Assembly: GCF_030581005.1 (NCBI RefSeq)
Contig: NZ_JAUQSX010000004.1
Span: 186,001 to 250,000, forward strand
Length of the DNA: 64,000 nt
Direction of reading: 5' to 3'
Source of the DNA: Hymenobacter mellowenesis
GTDB taxonomy: Bacteria; Bacteroidota; Bacteroidia; Cytophagales; Hymenobacteraceae
Under the pieces are notes generated by a model, which saw only the letters and a program-made list of their open reading frames with translations, was not told where the DNA came from and did no database searches. Made by a program: the position numbers and the translations under genes. Positions 53,145 to 62,223 of the stretch are shown piece by piece (position 1 is the stretch's first letter; every line of letters begins with the position of its first letter).

Positions 53145-54304
53145 TTACGCCCGAAGAAATTGGCGCGAAAGCCCGCCGCCACTACCCGCGCCTGCTACAG
53201 GCGTGGCTGGCCGGCACACTGCCCGCGCAGTTCCCGTTGGTGATAGCCGGCAACAAAGGCAGCCTGACCACCGAGCCCGCCCAACGCACGCAGCAGCTGC
53301 AAGCCCTGCGCGCCGGCTCCCGCGAGGGCCGGGGCTTTGGCTACGTGGTGCACTGGGCCACGGTGCGCTCGCCCCGGCACGGCGAGCAGGGCGTGCCCGT
53401 CCGAATCCAGCTGGAAACGCTGGAGGATTACCTGCGCCTCTGTGGTCTGGCCGCAGATTTTGCCCGCTTTCAAGCGCAAGCCGACCTCATTCGGCAGCAA
53501 CTGCCGGCCCTGACCGGCTGGCTGGAGCAGTATCCTGAACGGTTAACTCCGCATACCGGGTACTGGCCGGAACTGCTGACGGTCTGCCAGTTCTTCCTGG
53601 CAAATCCACGGCCCAATCTGTACGCCCGCCAGGTGCCCGGCGTGCACAGCAAATTCGTGGAGCAGCACAGCGGCATTCTGAGCAGCTTACTGAGCTACCT
53701 GTTGCCCCCCGAGCAGCAGGAGCCGACCACCGATTTTGCCACCCGCTTCGGCCTGCGAACCGATGCGGCCGCCGTCCGTTTCCGGCTATTGGATGAAACG
53801 CTGGCCGCCGCTTTTGGCGGCCTTGCCGACCTCACCATTCCGCAACCGGATTTTGAGCGCCTGACTTTGCCCATGCAGCCCGGATTGAAAGTGCTGGTGG
53901 TCGAGAACAAACTCACTTTTCTGACGTTGCCCCCGTTGCCTGCCACCCTCGCCATCTGGGGCAGTGGCTACGCCGTGGAGCGCCTGCGCCATTGCCACTG
54001 GCTACACCATCTGCCGCTGTGGTACTGGGGCGACCTGGACCTGCACGGCCTGCGTATTCTGACGCAGCTGCGCAGCTATTTTCCGCAAGTCCGTTCGGTG
54101 CTCATGGATGAAAAGACTTATCAGGACCATGAATGTTTTGCCCATGCCGGCACCATTCCATCCCAAATCAACTTCAAGCTTCTAACCCCCAGTGAGGAAA
54201 AACTCTACCTATTTCTAATCACCAGGCCGGAACAAAACCGATTGGAACAGGAACATATTTCAGATGCCTATTCGGTTGGGATTCTGCGGGCGAAACTGAG
54301 TTGA
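53141..54304 (+). CDS. jetD: Wadjet nuclease subunit JetD (DUF3322/DUF2220, Toprim-like)
   Basis: This 387-residue nuclease has an N-terminal DUF3322 arm (AGNKGSLTTEPAQRTQQL, GYVVHWATVRSPRHGEQGVP). The C-terminal DUF2220 Toprim-like domain has Glu in LVVENKLTFLTLP (about 248-262) and the DxD of YWGDLDLHGLRIL (about 293-306), the metal-binding acids needed to cut trapped plasmid. The ATGA overlap with jetC shows translational coupling. A terminator hairpin follows its stop. Confidence 0.92.
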   Translation: MITPEEIGAKARRHYPRLLQAWLAGTLPAQFPLVIAGNKGSLTTEPAQRTQQLQALRAGSREGRGFGYVVHWATVRSPRHGEQGVPVRIQLETLEDYLRLCGLAADFARFQAQADLIRQQLPALTGWLEQYPERLTPHTGYWPELLTVCQFFLANPRPNLYARQVPGVHSKFVEQHSGILSSLLSYLLPPEQQEPTTDFATRFGLRTDAAAVRFRLLDETLAAAFGGLADLTIPQPDFERLTLPMQPGLKVLVVENKLTFLTLPPLPATLAIWGSGYAVERLRHCHWLHHLPLWYWGDLDLHGLRILTQLRSYFPQVRSVLMDEKTYQDHECFAHAGTIPSQINFKLLTPSEEKLYLFLITRPEQNRLEQEHISDAYSVGILRAKLS

Positions 54305-54323
54305 AAATGATGAAGGTAAACGC

Positions 54324-54362
54324 AAAAGCCAGCCTCCCCACGTAATGGAGAAGCCGGCTTTT
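54324..54362. terminator. Terminator between jetD and the alpha-2-macroglobulin gene
   Basis: Imperfect arms AAAAGCCAGCCTCC (54324-54337) and GGAGAAGCCGGCTTTT (54347-54362) end in a T-run, with A-run on the other side. They lie between convergent stops only 62 bases apart. Confidence 0.7.
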
Positions 54363-54366
54363 GAGC

Positions 54367-57300
54367 TTACCGCACCCGCACCACGCCGGCCCCGTTATAC
54401 GAATGGTAGTCCGCGTTATACATCGCATCCGCATTCACTGGCCCTAGCTTGAACGTGCCTTTCGATACCGCGCGGCACAGATAATAGAAGTTCTTCGGTT
54501 TGCCCGTGGCCGTCGTGAATAGATTAATCCGGTCGTCCCGCACATCCATATAATCTGGTGTGCTGGCATCCTTCGCCCAAGCCAGTTCGCGCAACGCGCC
54601 GATGCGCGGGTTCTCGATTTCCAGGCCGGCGGGCAGCAAATCCGTGATGGCTACGTTTTTTACCTCCCCAGCCGCGTCGCCGGCTTCGATGGAAATTCTC
54701 ACCACCACTAAGTCGTTCTGGCGGAAGGTGGGGGTGCCCAGCGGCACGCCGTCGCGGTTCAGGAACTGGCGGCGCACTTTCAGGTAGGCGTCTTCCTCCT
54801 TCACCTGGCCGCTGGCGGAGATGCCCTCGGTTTCCCAGAAGTAGTAGAGGCTGCCTTTGCCGGCGGTGCGGATGCTGACGTTGCGGTTAGCTACGTTGCG
54901 CAGCGTTAGGTCTTTGCCGTCGAAGTTGCCGGCGGGTTTGCCGTCGATGGTCAGGGTGGCGGTGGCGGTGCTGCGGGCGTTCTGGCGGGCTATTTTGCCG
55001 AGGGCGAGGAGGGCGAAGGCGCTTTCCTGGGTGCTGAGCCAGTAGGCCTGCTTTATCTGGCGGCTGAGCTGGCGGGCGATGCCGGGGATTTGCGGGTTGT
55101 TGGGGTCGGTGCTGACGAGGGCGTTGAGGATGAGGCCTTCGTCGCGGATGGGGGAGTAGAACGAGCCGTCGAGGGCACGCCGGGCGGCCCGCTCGCTGCC
55201 GAACCTGGTGGGCAGCAGCTCGCGGAAGGCGCGCTGGTTGCCGAGCAAGCTCTGGGTGCAGGCGAGGAGGAACCGGGAGTCTTCGGTGAGCAGGGGGCGG
55301 TTGGCGCGGTAGTAGTTCATGGCCACGGGGTCCTGGCGGCCGGCCAGGGCGAGGACGTAGAGCGAGTAGGCGATTTCCTTGCTGGCTATCGTGCGCTGGC
55401 GGGCGATGTTGCTGACGTCGAAGTACTGGTAGGGTTCGGTTTCGCGCTTTTTGAGGCGGAAGGCCAAGTATTTCAGCACTTTGTCGAGGACGGATTTATT
55501 CACCGCGAAGCCGGCCTGCTGGGCTTCCTGCAGGAAATGAGCGGCGTAGGCGGTGGCCCACCAGTTGTCGTAGTCGCCGCCCGGCCAGTAGCTCAGGCTG
55601 CCGTTGTAGAGCTGCATGCTCTCAATCTTGCGGATGGCTTCCTGCACGTGGTAGTTCGGATTGTAGCGCTGGGCTTTGGCGGCGGCCCCGGTTTTCTGCT
55701 GCAAAGTGGCCGCCAAATCGGCGTAGTAGAGCTGCGGGAAGGCGGCCGACACGGTTTGCTCCAGGCAGCCGTAGGGGTATTGCAGCAGGTAGCGCAAATC
55801 CTTGCTGAACTCCGTGAGCGGCGAGCGGCTCACCACCAGCCGACTGCTGAGCGAGGTGGGCAGGAAATCGGTTTTCAGGTTGAGCGGGAGCGTGGCCCCG
55901 CCGGCAATCACGCCGCTGCCGGTGCGCTTTTCGAGCGAGGCAGCGGGGCGGATGGGGAGTTCGATGGTTTCGGTGAAGGTCTCTTTAGTGGCTTTTGAAT
56001 ATACCTCGACTTTGACAATGCCAACGCCTATACTAGCTAAAGCTCGGATATGAAAAGTGCGTCGCATTTCAGTACCAGGCTTGAGTTCATGAATAGAGGT
56101 CGCGTCCCAGCTCTCGCCAGCGGGAGCATCAAGAGGGTCCATTGCATTCATTGGCGGTGCTGTGTGAAGTGGACTATTGACATGCATGCGAACAGCAACA
56201 TCGCTCATTAGCTTACCTGTCGTATTCGTCAGCGTTACCGGCACGTCAATCGTGTCGCCGGGGCTCATGAACCGGGGCAGCGCCGTGGAAATCACCACCG
56301 GGTCGGCCACCTTCATCGTGAACTCGGCCGAGCCGAAGGCATCGTCTTTGTAGGCCACGGCCATGATGCGGAGCGCCCCGCTGAACTGCGGCACGCGCAC
56401 CCGGTAGCGCACTTTGCCGTCGCCGTCGGCGGTGAGGACACCGCTCCATTTCGAGACCAGTTTCACGCGGCGGTTGGGCACGGGGTTGGTGCGCTTGCGC
56501 ATATCGGCCGCGTCGCCGCCGCTGCTGCTGGTGCCGAGCTCGGGCAGCAGGAAGGGGTACACGTCGAAGGCCGATACTTCGAGGGCGCGCTTCTGGTAGA
56601 AGTAGGCGTGCGGGTCGGGCGTCTGGTAGTTTTTGAGCTGGAGAATGCCTTCGTCCACCACGGCCAGGGTGAGCTGGGCGCGGGGCGCGGTGGTGATTTC
56701 CACGGTTTGCCAAGTCTGGGAGCGACTGGCTGCCGGCGCGGCAATGGCCACGGCGAGGCGCGAATCGGTTTTTTCCACGGTCAGGGGCAGGAAGCCGCGG
56801 GCCACGGTGAGGGGCAGGCGGTCCTGGGCGATGTGGGCGCGCACGGCGGTGGCGGTCACGTACACATTGGGGACGTGCTCGGCTTTGATGGGGATTTTCA
56901 CCTCGGCCGCCTTGCCGTCGGTGGTCACATAGAAATGGTCGAGCACGTTGGCCCGCTCCACCGTCACCAGAATGCGGCCGGCGAAGGGCGATTTCAACAG
57001 CAGATTAGCCGTTTCGCCGGGCGCGTACTTGGGCTTGTCGGCCTCGATGGTCACCTCGCCCTCGTTGTTCACCTCGAAGGAATTGGCCTGGGTATCGCCG
57101 TAGCCGTAGGCGTAAAACCGCTGCGTGACGTAGCTGCTGGCGCCCGGCCGGCTCACGCGCACCTCGTATTCGCCCGAGTAGATGGGGGTGAAGCTGAAGC
57201 TGGTTTCGGCCCCCACGGTCCGGCTTTGGCTCAGAATCACCTGGTCGCGCTGCTGCGAATTGTACACGTAGCGGCCGCCCTGGCGCTCCAGCACGGTTTC

Positions 57301-59922
57301 CCAGAGCTTGCGCACCACTTTGATATCGGCCGGGGCCGAGGTGGGCTTGCCGGCTGGCGTGAGGGCCAGCAGCTTCACCGTGAGGGCCTGCTTGGTGCTG
57401 ATGAGGTCGGGCAGGTTGGCGATGCCGAACATCGTGGCTTGGGTTTGCACGTCGAAGGTGGCGAGGCGGTTCACGGGCCGGCCGGTTTCGTCGAACACCG
57501 TGGCGAAGGCCACGCCTTCGAGCGTGCCGAGGTCGCGGTAATCGGGCACGGTGTAGGTGGCGGTGCCGTGGCCGGCGGCGTCGGTGCTGCCTTCGCGCAC
57601 GGTTTTCTCGAAGCGCGCGGTGAGGGCGCTTTCGCTGGCTTCCTCGCCGTCCTCGTTGGTGGTCCGGCGCTTTTCGCCGCTGTTGATGGTAAAGCTGTAA
57701 TCGGGGTATTTCGGGGCCGAGAAAACCTTCTGCTTGAGCGAGAATTCGACCTCAAACTTGCGGTCGGCGGCGGGCGGGCCAAAGAGGTTCACGGCCGTGA
57801 TGCTGGCCGTCACGTCCTGGCCCGGTTTCAGCACTTTGGGCGCGGCCGTCACGGTTACTTTCATCCGGTCGGGGATGAATTCTTCGACGCTGATTTGGCG
57901 CGAGGTCAGCAGCACGTCGTTGCCGGTCAGTACCTCCATCGTGTAGAGGCCCGTCATGATGGTGGGCGGCAGAATGAAGCGGCTTTCGAAGCTGCCCGCC
58001 GCGCTTAGCTTCTGCTGCAAGCTGCTGTATTCCTTGCCGCTGGGCAGCAGCAGGCGGATTTTCATCGGCAGGCCGGCGGGCGGGTTTTTCCAGTCCTCGG
58101 TGCGGATGACGGTGTTGGTCCGCACCGTGTCGCCGGGCCGGTACAGGTTGCGGTCGCCGTACAAAAACGCCTGGTAATGCGCCGCGTTCGAGGTCAGCCC
58201 GCCCACCTCAAAGCGCGAGGTTTCGACCCGGCTTTTGGTCAAATCGAGAAAGGAAAAATCGGCGTCCTTGACGGCCGTAATCATGCCCAGCGTGAAGCGC
58301 TTCATGCTGGCGGCCGAGTCGAACTGCGCCACGCCGGATTTGTCCGTCGTCGTCGTGCCAATCACCTGATTATTCGAGCTCACTAGGTTCACCGTCACGC
58401 CACTCAATGGCTCGGCCGTGCGGATGGAATTGGCAAAAACCACCGTGCCGCCCGTCGCACCCTGCTTCACAATCAGGCCGAGGTCCGTCACGGCCACCAG
58501 CTTGCTCACTTGCAGCCACTGCCGCTCCGTATCCTGCACCCGAATGACGTACAGGCCCTTCATCGGCCCCTGAAATTCGAGGTCTTTCAGGTTGAGATTG
58601 AGCAGGCGCAGGCCGCCTTCCTTGGGCAGACCATCGACGGAAATGGTGCGTTCCGACAGCACGTTGCCAATATTCTCGGTGTCGTAGTACTGGAAACTGC
58701 GGTCGATATAATCGCCGTTTTCGTCGGTGTTCGATTCGCGGGGCTCGTCCTCGTCGTATTCGGGGTAGCCGTACTGCTTTTCGCCGCGCAGCAGCTGCTG
58801 AATGTTGTTGGCGTAGACCTTGGCAATGGTCACCTTCACCTTGGCCACTTCGTTGATGCGCAAGCCCAGGTTCCGGTTCCCCAGCGCATCGAGGTACATG
58901 GCCTTGTCGCTGCTGGTGAAGCTCAGACTCGGCCGCTCATCGCCAAAGGAAACGCCCTGGCTGAACGCCTCGCCCAGGCTGCCGCCCAGCAGGCCGCGCG
59001 TGCCGGCGGCCAGCGAAATCTGGTAGGTTTTGCCCACCTCAAACCCGCCGCGCAGCGCAAAGCCGCTTTCCAGCGCCTCCACCGAAAAGGCCACGGCGGG
59101 CGTCACCTTCAGATTGGGCTGCACGTCGGCGGCGCTCACAGGCTGGTTAAGCAGCAGCGTTACTACCGGCTGGCCGTTGAGCAGGGAGCCGGTGAGCTCG
59201 CGCACTTCCAGCGTGCTTTGGTCGGGGATTTCGGCCTGGGCCGTGAGGACTTTCTCGGTGGCCTTGGTGCCGGCCGCCGGGCGCAGGCCGGGCGCGATGT
59301 CAATCTGCACCGGCGTGCCCGGCTGCACGTCCTGCATAAAGGTCACGGCCACCATCGCATCTGGCTCGGCCGAGTTCACCTCCACGGCCACGGGCTTGCC
59401 GCCCTGCGTCACCTTCAGGCGCGATTTCACATCCGAAGGCCGCACGGGGTAGTTGAACACGAGGTTGGCGCGCAGCTCGGCCGTGCCTGCCGCCCGCTTC
59501 GAGCTGCCGTAGAACACCTGCGGCGCGGCCATATCCAGGTACGGCGTATGGAATTTGGGCCGGTTCAGGGCCAGCTTCTGCTTGCCGCTGGGCAGCGTCT
59601 CGGGCCGCAAAGAGGCCGAAAAAACGGTGCTGGGCCGGAAGGGCTCCAGCGGCGAAAACGTCAGCTCCCGGTCGCCGGTCCACTTGAACTTGCCCCGGAT
59701 GTTGGGCGAGAACGTGACGTAGCGCGTGGTGTCCCAGCGGTTCTGCTGCGCCTCGTCCACCACCTTTTCATCGAAGGTGAACACCAGGTTGGAGTACGGG
59801 TCGATTTCGTCGCCGTCGGTCTGAGCCGTTTCGGCGGCTTGCTCCTGGGCGGTTTTTTTCGAGCACGAGGCAGCCGCCAGCAGCATCAGCAGCAGGGGCA
59901 AAAAGCGGTAACGGGCCAGCAT
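54367..59922 (-). CDS. Bacterial alpha-2-macroglobulin, lipoprotein
   Basis: This 1851-residue protein has lipobox AASC (Cys20) after MLARYRFLPLLLML and serial macroglobulin beta domains. The thioester motif is YGCLEQT (about residue 1384), with the following alpha-alpha toroid (AIRKIESMQLYNGSLSYWPGGDYDNWWATAYAAHFL) and a C-terminal receptor-like domain. It traps attacking proteases in the periplasm and normally works beside PBP1C, repairing the wall after host or phage attack. The gene runs toward the Wadjet operon, not directly into pbpC. A short stretch near 55980-56230 is lower in GC (45 percent by count at 56041-56100) than the rest. Confidence 0.93.
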   Translation of the reverse strand: MLARYRFLPLLLMLLAAASCSKKTAQEQAAETAQTDGDEIDPYSNLVFTFDEKVVDEAQQNRWDTTRYVTFSPNIRGKFKWTGDRELTFSPLEPFRPSTVFSASLRPETLPSGKQKLALNRPKFHTPYLDMAAPQVFYGSSKRAAGTAELRANLVFNYPVRPSDVKSRLKVTQGGKPVAVEVNSAEPDAMVAVTFMQDVQPGTPVQIDIAPGLRPAAGTKATEKVLTAQAEIPDQSTLEVRELTGSLLNGQPVVTLLLNQPVSAADVQPNLKVTPAVAFSVEALESGFALRGGFEVGKTYQISLAAGTRGLLGGSLGEAFSQGVSFGDERPSLSFTSSDKAMYLDALGNRNLGLRINEVAKVKVTIAKVYANNIQQLLRGEKQYGYPEYDEDEPRESNTDENGDYIDRSFQYYDTENIGNVLSERTISVDGLPKEGGLRLLNLNLKDLEFQGPMKGLYVIRVQDTERQWLQVSKLVAVTDLGLIVKQGATGGTVVFANSIRTAEPLSGVTVNLVSSNNQVIGTTTTDKSGVAQFDSAASMKRFTLGMITAVKDADFSFLDLTKSRVETSRFEVGGLTSNAAHYQAFLYGDRNLYRPGDTVRTNTVIRTEDWKNPPAGLPMKIRLLLPSGKEYSSLQQKLSAAGSFESRFILPPTIMTGLYTMEVLTGNDVLLTSRQISVEEFIPDRMKVTVTAAPKVLKPGQDVTASITAVNLFGPPAADRKFEVEFSLKQKVFSAPKYPDYSFTINSGEKRRTTNEDGEEASESALTARFEKTVREGSTDAAGHGTATYTVPDYRDLGTLEGVAFATVFDETGRPVNRLATFDVQTQATMFGIANLPDLISTKQALTVKLLALTPAGKPTSAPADIKVVRKLWETVLERQGGRYVYNSQQRDQVILSQSRTVGAETSFSFTPIYSGEYEVRVSRPGASSYVTQRFYAYGYGDTQANSFEVNNEGEVTIEADKPKYAPGETANLLLKSPFAGRILVTVERANVLDHFYVTTDGKAAEVKIPIKAEHVPNVYVTATAVRAHIAQDRLPLTVARGFLPLTVEKTDSRLAVAIAAPAASRSQTWQTVEITTAPRAQLTLAVVDEGILQLKNYQTPDPHAYFYQKRALEVSAFDVYPFLLPELGTSSSGGDAADMRKRTNPVPNRRVKLVSKWSGVLTADGDGKVRYRVRVPQFSGALRIMAVAYKDDAFGSAEFTMKVADPVVISTALPRFMSPGDTIDVPVTLTNTTGKLMSDVAVRMHVNSPLHTAPPMNAMDPLDAPAGESWDATSIHELKPGTEMRRTFHIRALASIGVGIVKVEVYSKATKETFTETIELPIRPAASLEKRTGSGVIAGGATLPLNLKTDFLPTSLSSRLVVSRSPLTEFSKDLRYLLQYPYGCLEQTVSAAFPQLYYADLAATLQQKTGAAAKAQRYNPNYHVQEAIRKIESMQLYNGSLSYWPGGDYDNWWATAYAAHFLQEAQQAGFAVNKSVLDKVLKYLAFRLKKRETEPYQYFDVSNIARQRTIASKEIAYSLYVLALAGRQDPVAMNYYRANRPLLTEDSRFLLACTQSLLGNQRAFRELLPTRFGSERAARRALDGSFYSPIRDEGLILNALVSTDPNNPQIPGIARQLSRQIKQAYWLSTQESAFALLALGKIARQNARSTATATLTIDGKPAGNFDGKDLTLRNVANRNVSIRTAGKGSLYYFWETEGISASGQVKEEDAYLKVRRQFLNRDGVPLGTPTFRQNDLVVVRISIEAGDAAGEVKNVAITDLLPAGLEIENPRIGALRELAWAKDASTPDYMDVRDDRINLFTTATGKPKNFYYLCRAVSKGTFKLGPVNADAMYNADYHSYNGAGVVRVR

Positions 59923-60015
59923 GGGGAAGGGGTGTGGGGGAAAGCCGGGCGGAAGGTAGGCAGAAGCCGGGAATTTGCCATAACGCGAAAGCGGTGCGGT
60001 AATTTCAAGCCGAAA
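59923..60015. other. Divergent promoter region for the alpha-2-macroglobulin and rhomboid genes
   Basis: These 93 bases between start codons must hold both promoters. TAATTTCA at 60000-60007 is a near match to the -7 box on the plus strand, too close to the ATG to be convincing. Confidence 0.3.
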
Positions 60016-61575
60016 ATGGAAAATTTCTTACTCAAGCTGCGGCTGATATTCTGGCCTTTTGTGCGCCTGGTACTGCTGGTGGCCAGCGGTTATGCGGTAC
60101 TCTGGGCGGGGCTGGTGTGGGGGCTGGGGGCCACGCTAGGCGTGCAGCTACGGACGGGTATCGGCACGCAGTTTTTCCTGCTAGGCACGGTGGGCGGCAT
60201 CGCCACCCTCGTAGGCCTGCGGCCCCGGCTGCACCTGTTGCCCGACGGGCCCAGAGGCGGCTGGCGTTCCTTGTTCTACTACCTGGCCACCATCACTATC
60301 GGGGTCGCGGCCGGCACGGCGGCGGCGGCGGCGGCGGCGCAAGCCAGCCTGTTGCAGCTGGTGATGCTGCGCGATGCTTCCGAGGTGCCGCGCCACCCTG
60401 CCAATACGGCTTACGTACTGCAACACGCCTACCTGGCCCGTCGCCACACCACGTTCGAAGACGAGTACGGCTCTATCAAGGGCGGTTCGCGCCTCACGAT
60501 TTACGCCGCCACGCCCGTGTTCCGCACGGCCGCCGATACGGCTGGGGGCGCAGCACTTGGTTGGCTGGCCGATGCTTTCATCACCACCAGCAACACCCGT
60601 GACTACAGCAACACCGATTTTACCCGCTTCAGGCAGGAAACTACCGTGGCTGCCCGCGTGTCGGGGCCAGAAAGCTTCACGTATTTGGTAACGGCTGAGC
60701 CCTCGCCCGGCCTGCTGGCCGCCGTGGCCCGCAGCCCGTGGGCAGTTAGGTCAGCCACACGGCCCATTCTGCTCGAAGCCCGTTACCGGCCCTTCGCGCA
60801 GCGGTCTGATGACGCGCTGCATGCCCTGCGGCTCGCGCTGCTATGGGGCGGCGGTTTGTTTCTGGGGTTTCTGCTCTTTCCGAAGGTGAACGAGCGGCGC
60901 TTGCAGCACTATCGCGGAACCGGCCGTTTCGCTACCGACGATGAATATGTAAACCAGGCGTTGGCGTGGCTGCGGCCCCGGCCGGGCTTCTTTGCCACGC
61001 CTCTGCTGCTGGGCCTGCACGGCGCGGCTCTTCTGGTGCTGGTGGTGGCCGGCCTGGGCTTTTTTGAAGTTGAAACCGCCGACCTGCTGGCCTGGGGGGC
61101 CAGTTCTGGTCCGGGCGTGCGCGGCGGGCAGTGGTGGCGCCTGCTCGTCAGCCCGCTGCTCACCGATGGCATCTTATCCTGGCTCAATTCGGCGTGGGCG
61201 CTGGTTTTTGCCGGGCGCGCCCTGGAGCCCGTGGTGGGCCGGCGCGGGCTGGTGGGCGTTTATGCCGCGGCAGCCCTGGCTGGCGGCCTGGCCAGCGTGT
61301 GGGGGCAGCCGGCCAGCCTGGCGGTAGGTGCCAGCGGGGCCGTGATGGGGCTTTTCGGGTTGGGAATAGCATTGGCAATCCCGGCTCGGGCCGGCGGTGC
61401 GGCTTTCCGGCTCGAAGTATTTGCCACGCTGGCAGGTCTGTTTGTTTTCGTCCACCTGCTGCTGGGGCTGGCCACCGAGCGCCTCAACGTGGCCGTGCTG
61501 ATGGGCGGCCTGCTGGCCGGCGGGCTGCTGAGCCGGTGTTTCAAGGGCCGAGCTTCCCGGCCGCCGCAGCCGTAG
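60016..61575 (+). CDS. Rhomboid-family membrane protein with large N-terminal extension; predicted inactive
   Basis: In this 519-residue protein, residues 1-120 hold three hydrophobic segments, about 120-270 form a soluble insert, and the C-terminal 190 residues form a rhomboid fold (GGQWWRLLVSPLLTDGILSWLNSAWALVFAGRALEP). The nucleophile motif GASG is present (Ser440). In active rhomboids the last helix carries the catalytic His as AHLGG; here the aligned segment is NVAVLMGG with Leu495 at that place, and the usual HxxN/NAW region is partial (NSAWAL). It is likely a pseudoprotease that binds membrane clients. A chance misalignment of the last helix is the main alternative. Confidence 0.72.
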   Translation: MENFLLKLRLIFWPFVRLVLLVASGYAVLWAGLVWGLGATLGVQLRTGIGTQFFLLGTVGGIATLVGLRPRLHLLPDGPRGGWRSLFYYLATITIGVAAGTAAAAAAAQASLLQLVMLRDASEVPRHPANTAYVLQHAYLARRHTTFEDEYGSIKGGSRLTIYAATPVFRTAADTAGGAALGWLADAFITTSNTRDYSNTDFTRFRQETTVAARVSGPESFTYLVTAEPSPGLLAAVARSPWAVRSATRPILLEARYRPFAQRSDDALHALRLALLWGGGLFLGFLLFPKVNERRLQHYRGTGRFATDDEYVNQALAWLRPRPGFFATPLLLGLHGAALLVLVVAGLGFFEVETADLLAWGASSGPGVRGGQWWRLLVSPLLTDGILSWLNSAWALVFAGRALEPVVGRRGLVGVYAAAALAGGLASVWGQPASLAVGASGAVMGLFGLGIALAIPARAGGAAFRLEVFATLAGLFVFVHLLLGLATERLNVAVLMGGLLAGGLLSRCFKGRASRPPQP

Positions 61576-61612
61576 CGACCCGAAGAAAATGGCGGCGTTT
61601 CTGCCCGCCGCT

Positions 61613-62197
61613 TCACGCCTTGGGCAATGGACGGCGCGTCAGGTAGCCGGCCAACTCGGCAGCAGTTTTCCCTTCCAGCGTCAGCAGCGCCTCGTACGGG
61701 GTGCCCGGCAGCTGCAGCAATTGGGCAAACGCGGGCTCCGTCTTCAAGCCCTGCTTTTTCAACCGCCGCACGGCCCGTCGCCACGCCTCGCCGCCTGCTT
61801 TCAGCACGGCAGCTTCCACCAGCAAGTGACGGAAGCCGTTCTGCTGCGTCGTTGGCAAGGCCTGCCCGAATATTTCCACCTCCCGGCCCCGGTAGCGGAA
61901 ACTGCTGACGATAGATGCTTGGCTGCCAATGACGTGCTGCTCCAACTGGAAGCCGCGGCGGTGGCCGTAATGTCGCTGCAGCAGCTCGATGAAGCGTTGC
62001 GTTTCGGCCGGAAGTACTTCGCAGAGCAAGTCCAAATCACTGCCCGGAATGTCAATACCCAGCGGAATGGTGCCGGCCAGCACGGGCTTGAAATCAGCCA
62101 ATATGGTCCCCAAATTCAACGTTTGCAGCATAGCGTAGGCCCGCTGCTGCCGGCGGTTGCCGCTAAGTAGGTAGCGCAGGTCAGTCCAGTCTTTCAC
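61613..62197 (-). CDS. DUF4269 nucleotidyltransferase-like protein
   Basis: This 194-residue protein has the DUF4269 pattern LRYLLSGNRRQQRAYAMLQTL then VLAGTIPLGIDIPGSDLDLLCEV, where the D-x-D resembles a nucleotidyltransferase metal site. The family appears mobile in Bacteroidota, with unknown function. It starts with GTG (62197), 26 bases after the HAD gene stop on the same strand, suggesting co-transcription. It converges on the rhomboid gene. Confidence 0.85.
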   Translation of the reverse strand: MKDWTDLRYLLSGNRRQQRAYAMLQTLNLGTILADFKPVLAGTIPLGIDIPGSDLDLLCEVLPAETQRFIELLQRHYGHRRGFQLEQHVIGSQASIVSSFRYRGREVEIFGQALPTTQQNGFRHLLVEAAVLKAGGEAWRRAVRRLKKQGLKTEPAFAQLLQLPGTPYEALLTLEGKTAAELAGYLTRRPLPKA

Positions 62198-62223
62198 CGC
62201 GTTAAGAGCCGCATTTTTTCAAA

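Noticed and set aside
58510..60015. Long N-terminal extension (502 codons) of the rhomboid frame
   Set aside because: It is antisense to the alpha-2-macroglobulin gene and crosses the divergent promoter region; ATG 60016 starts the hydrophobic protein.
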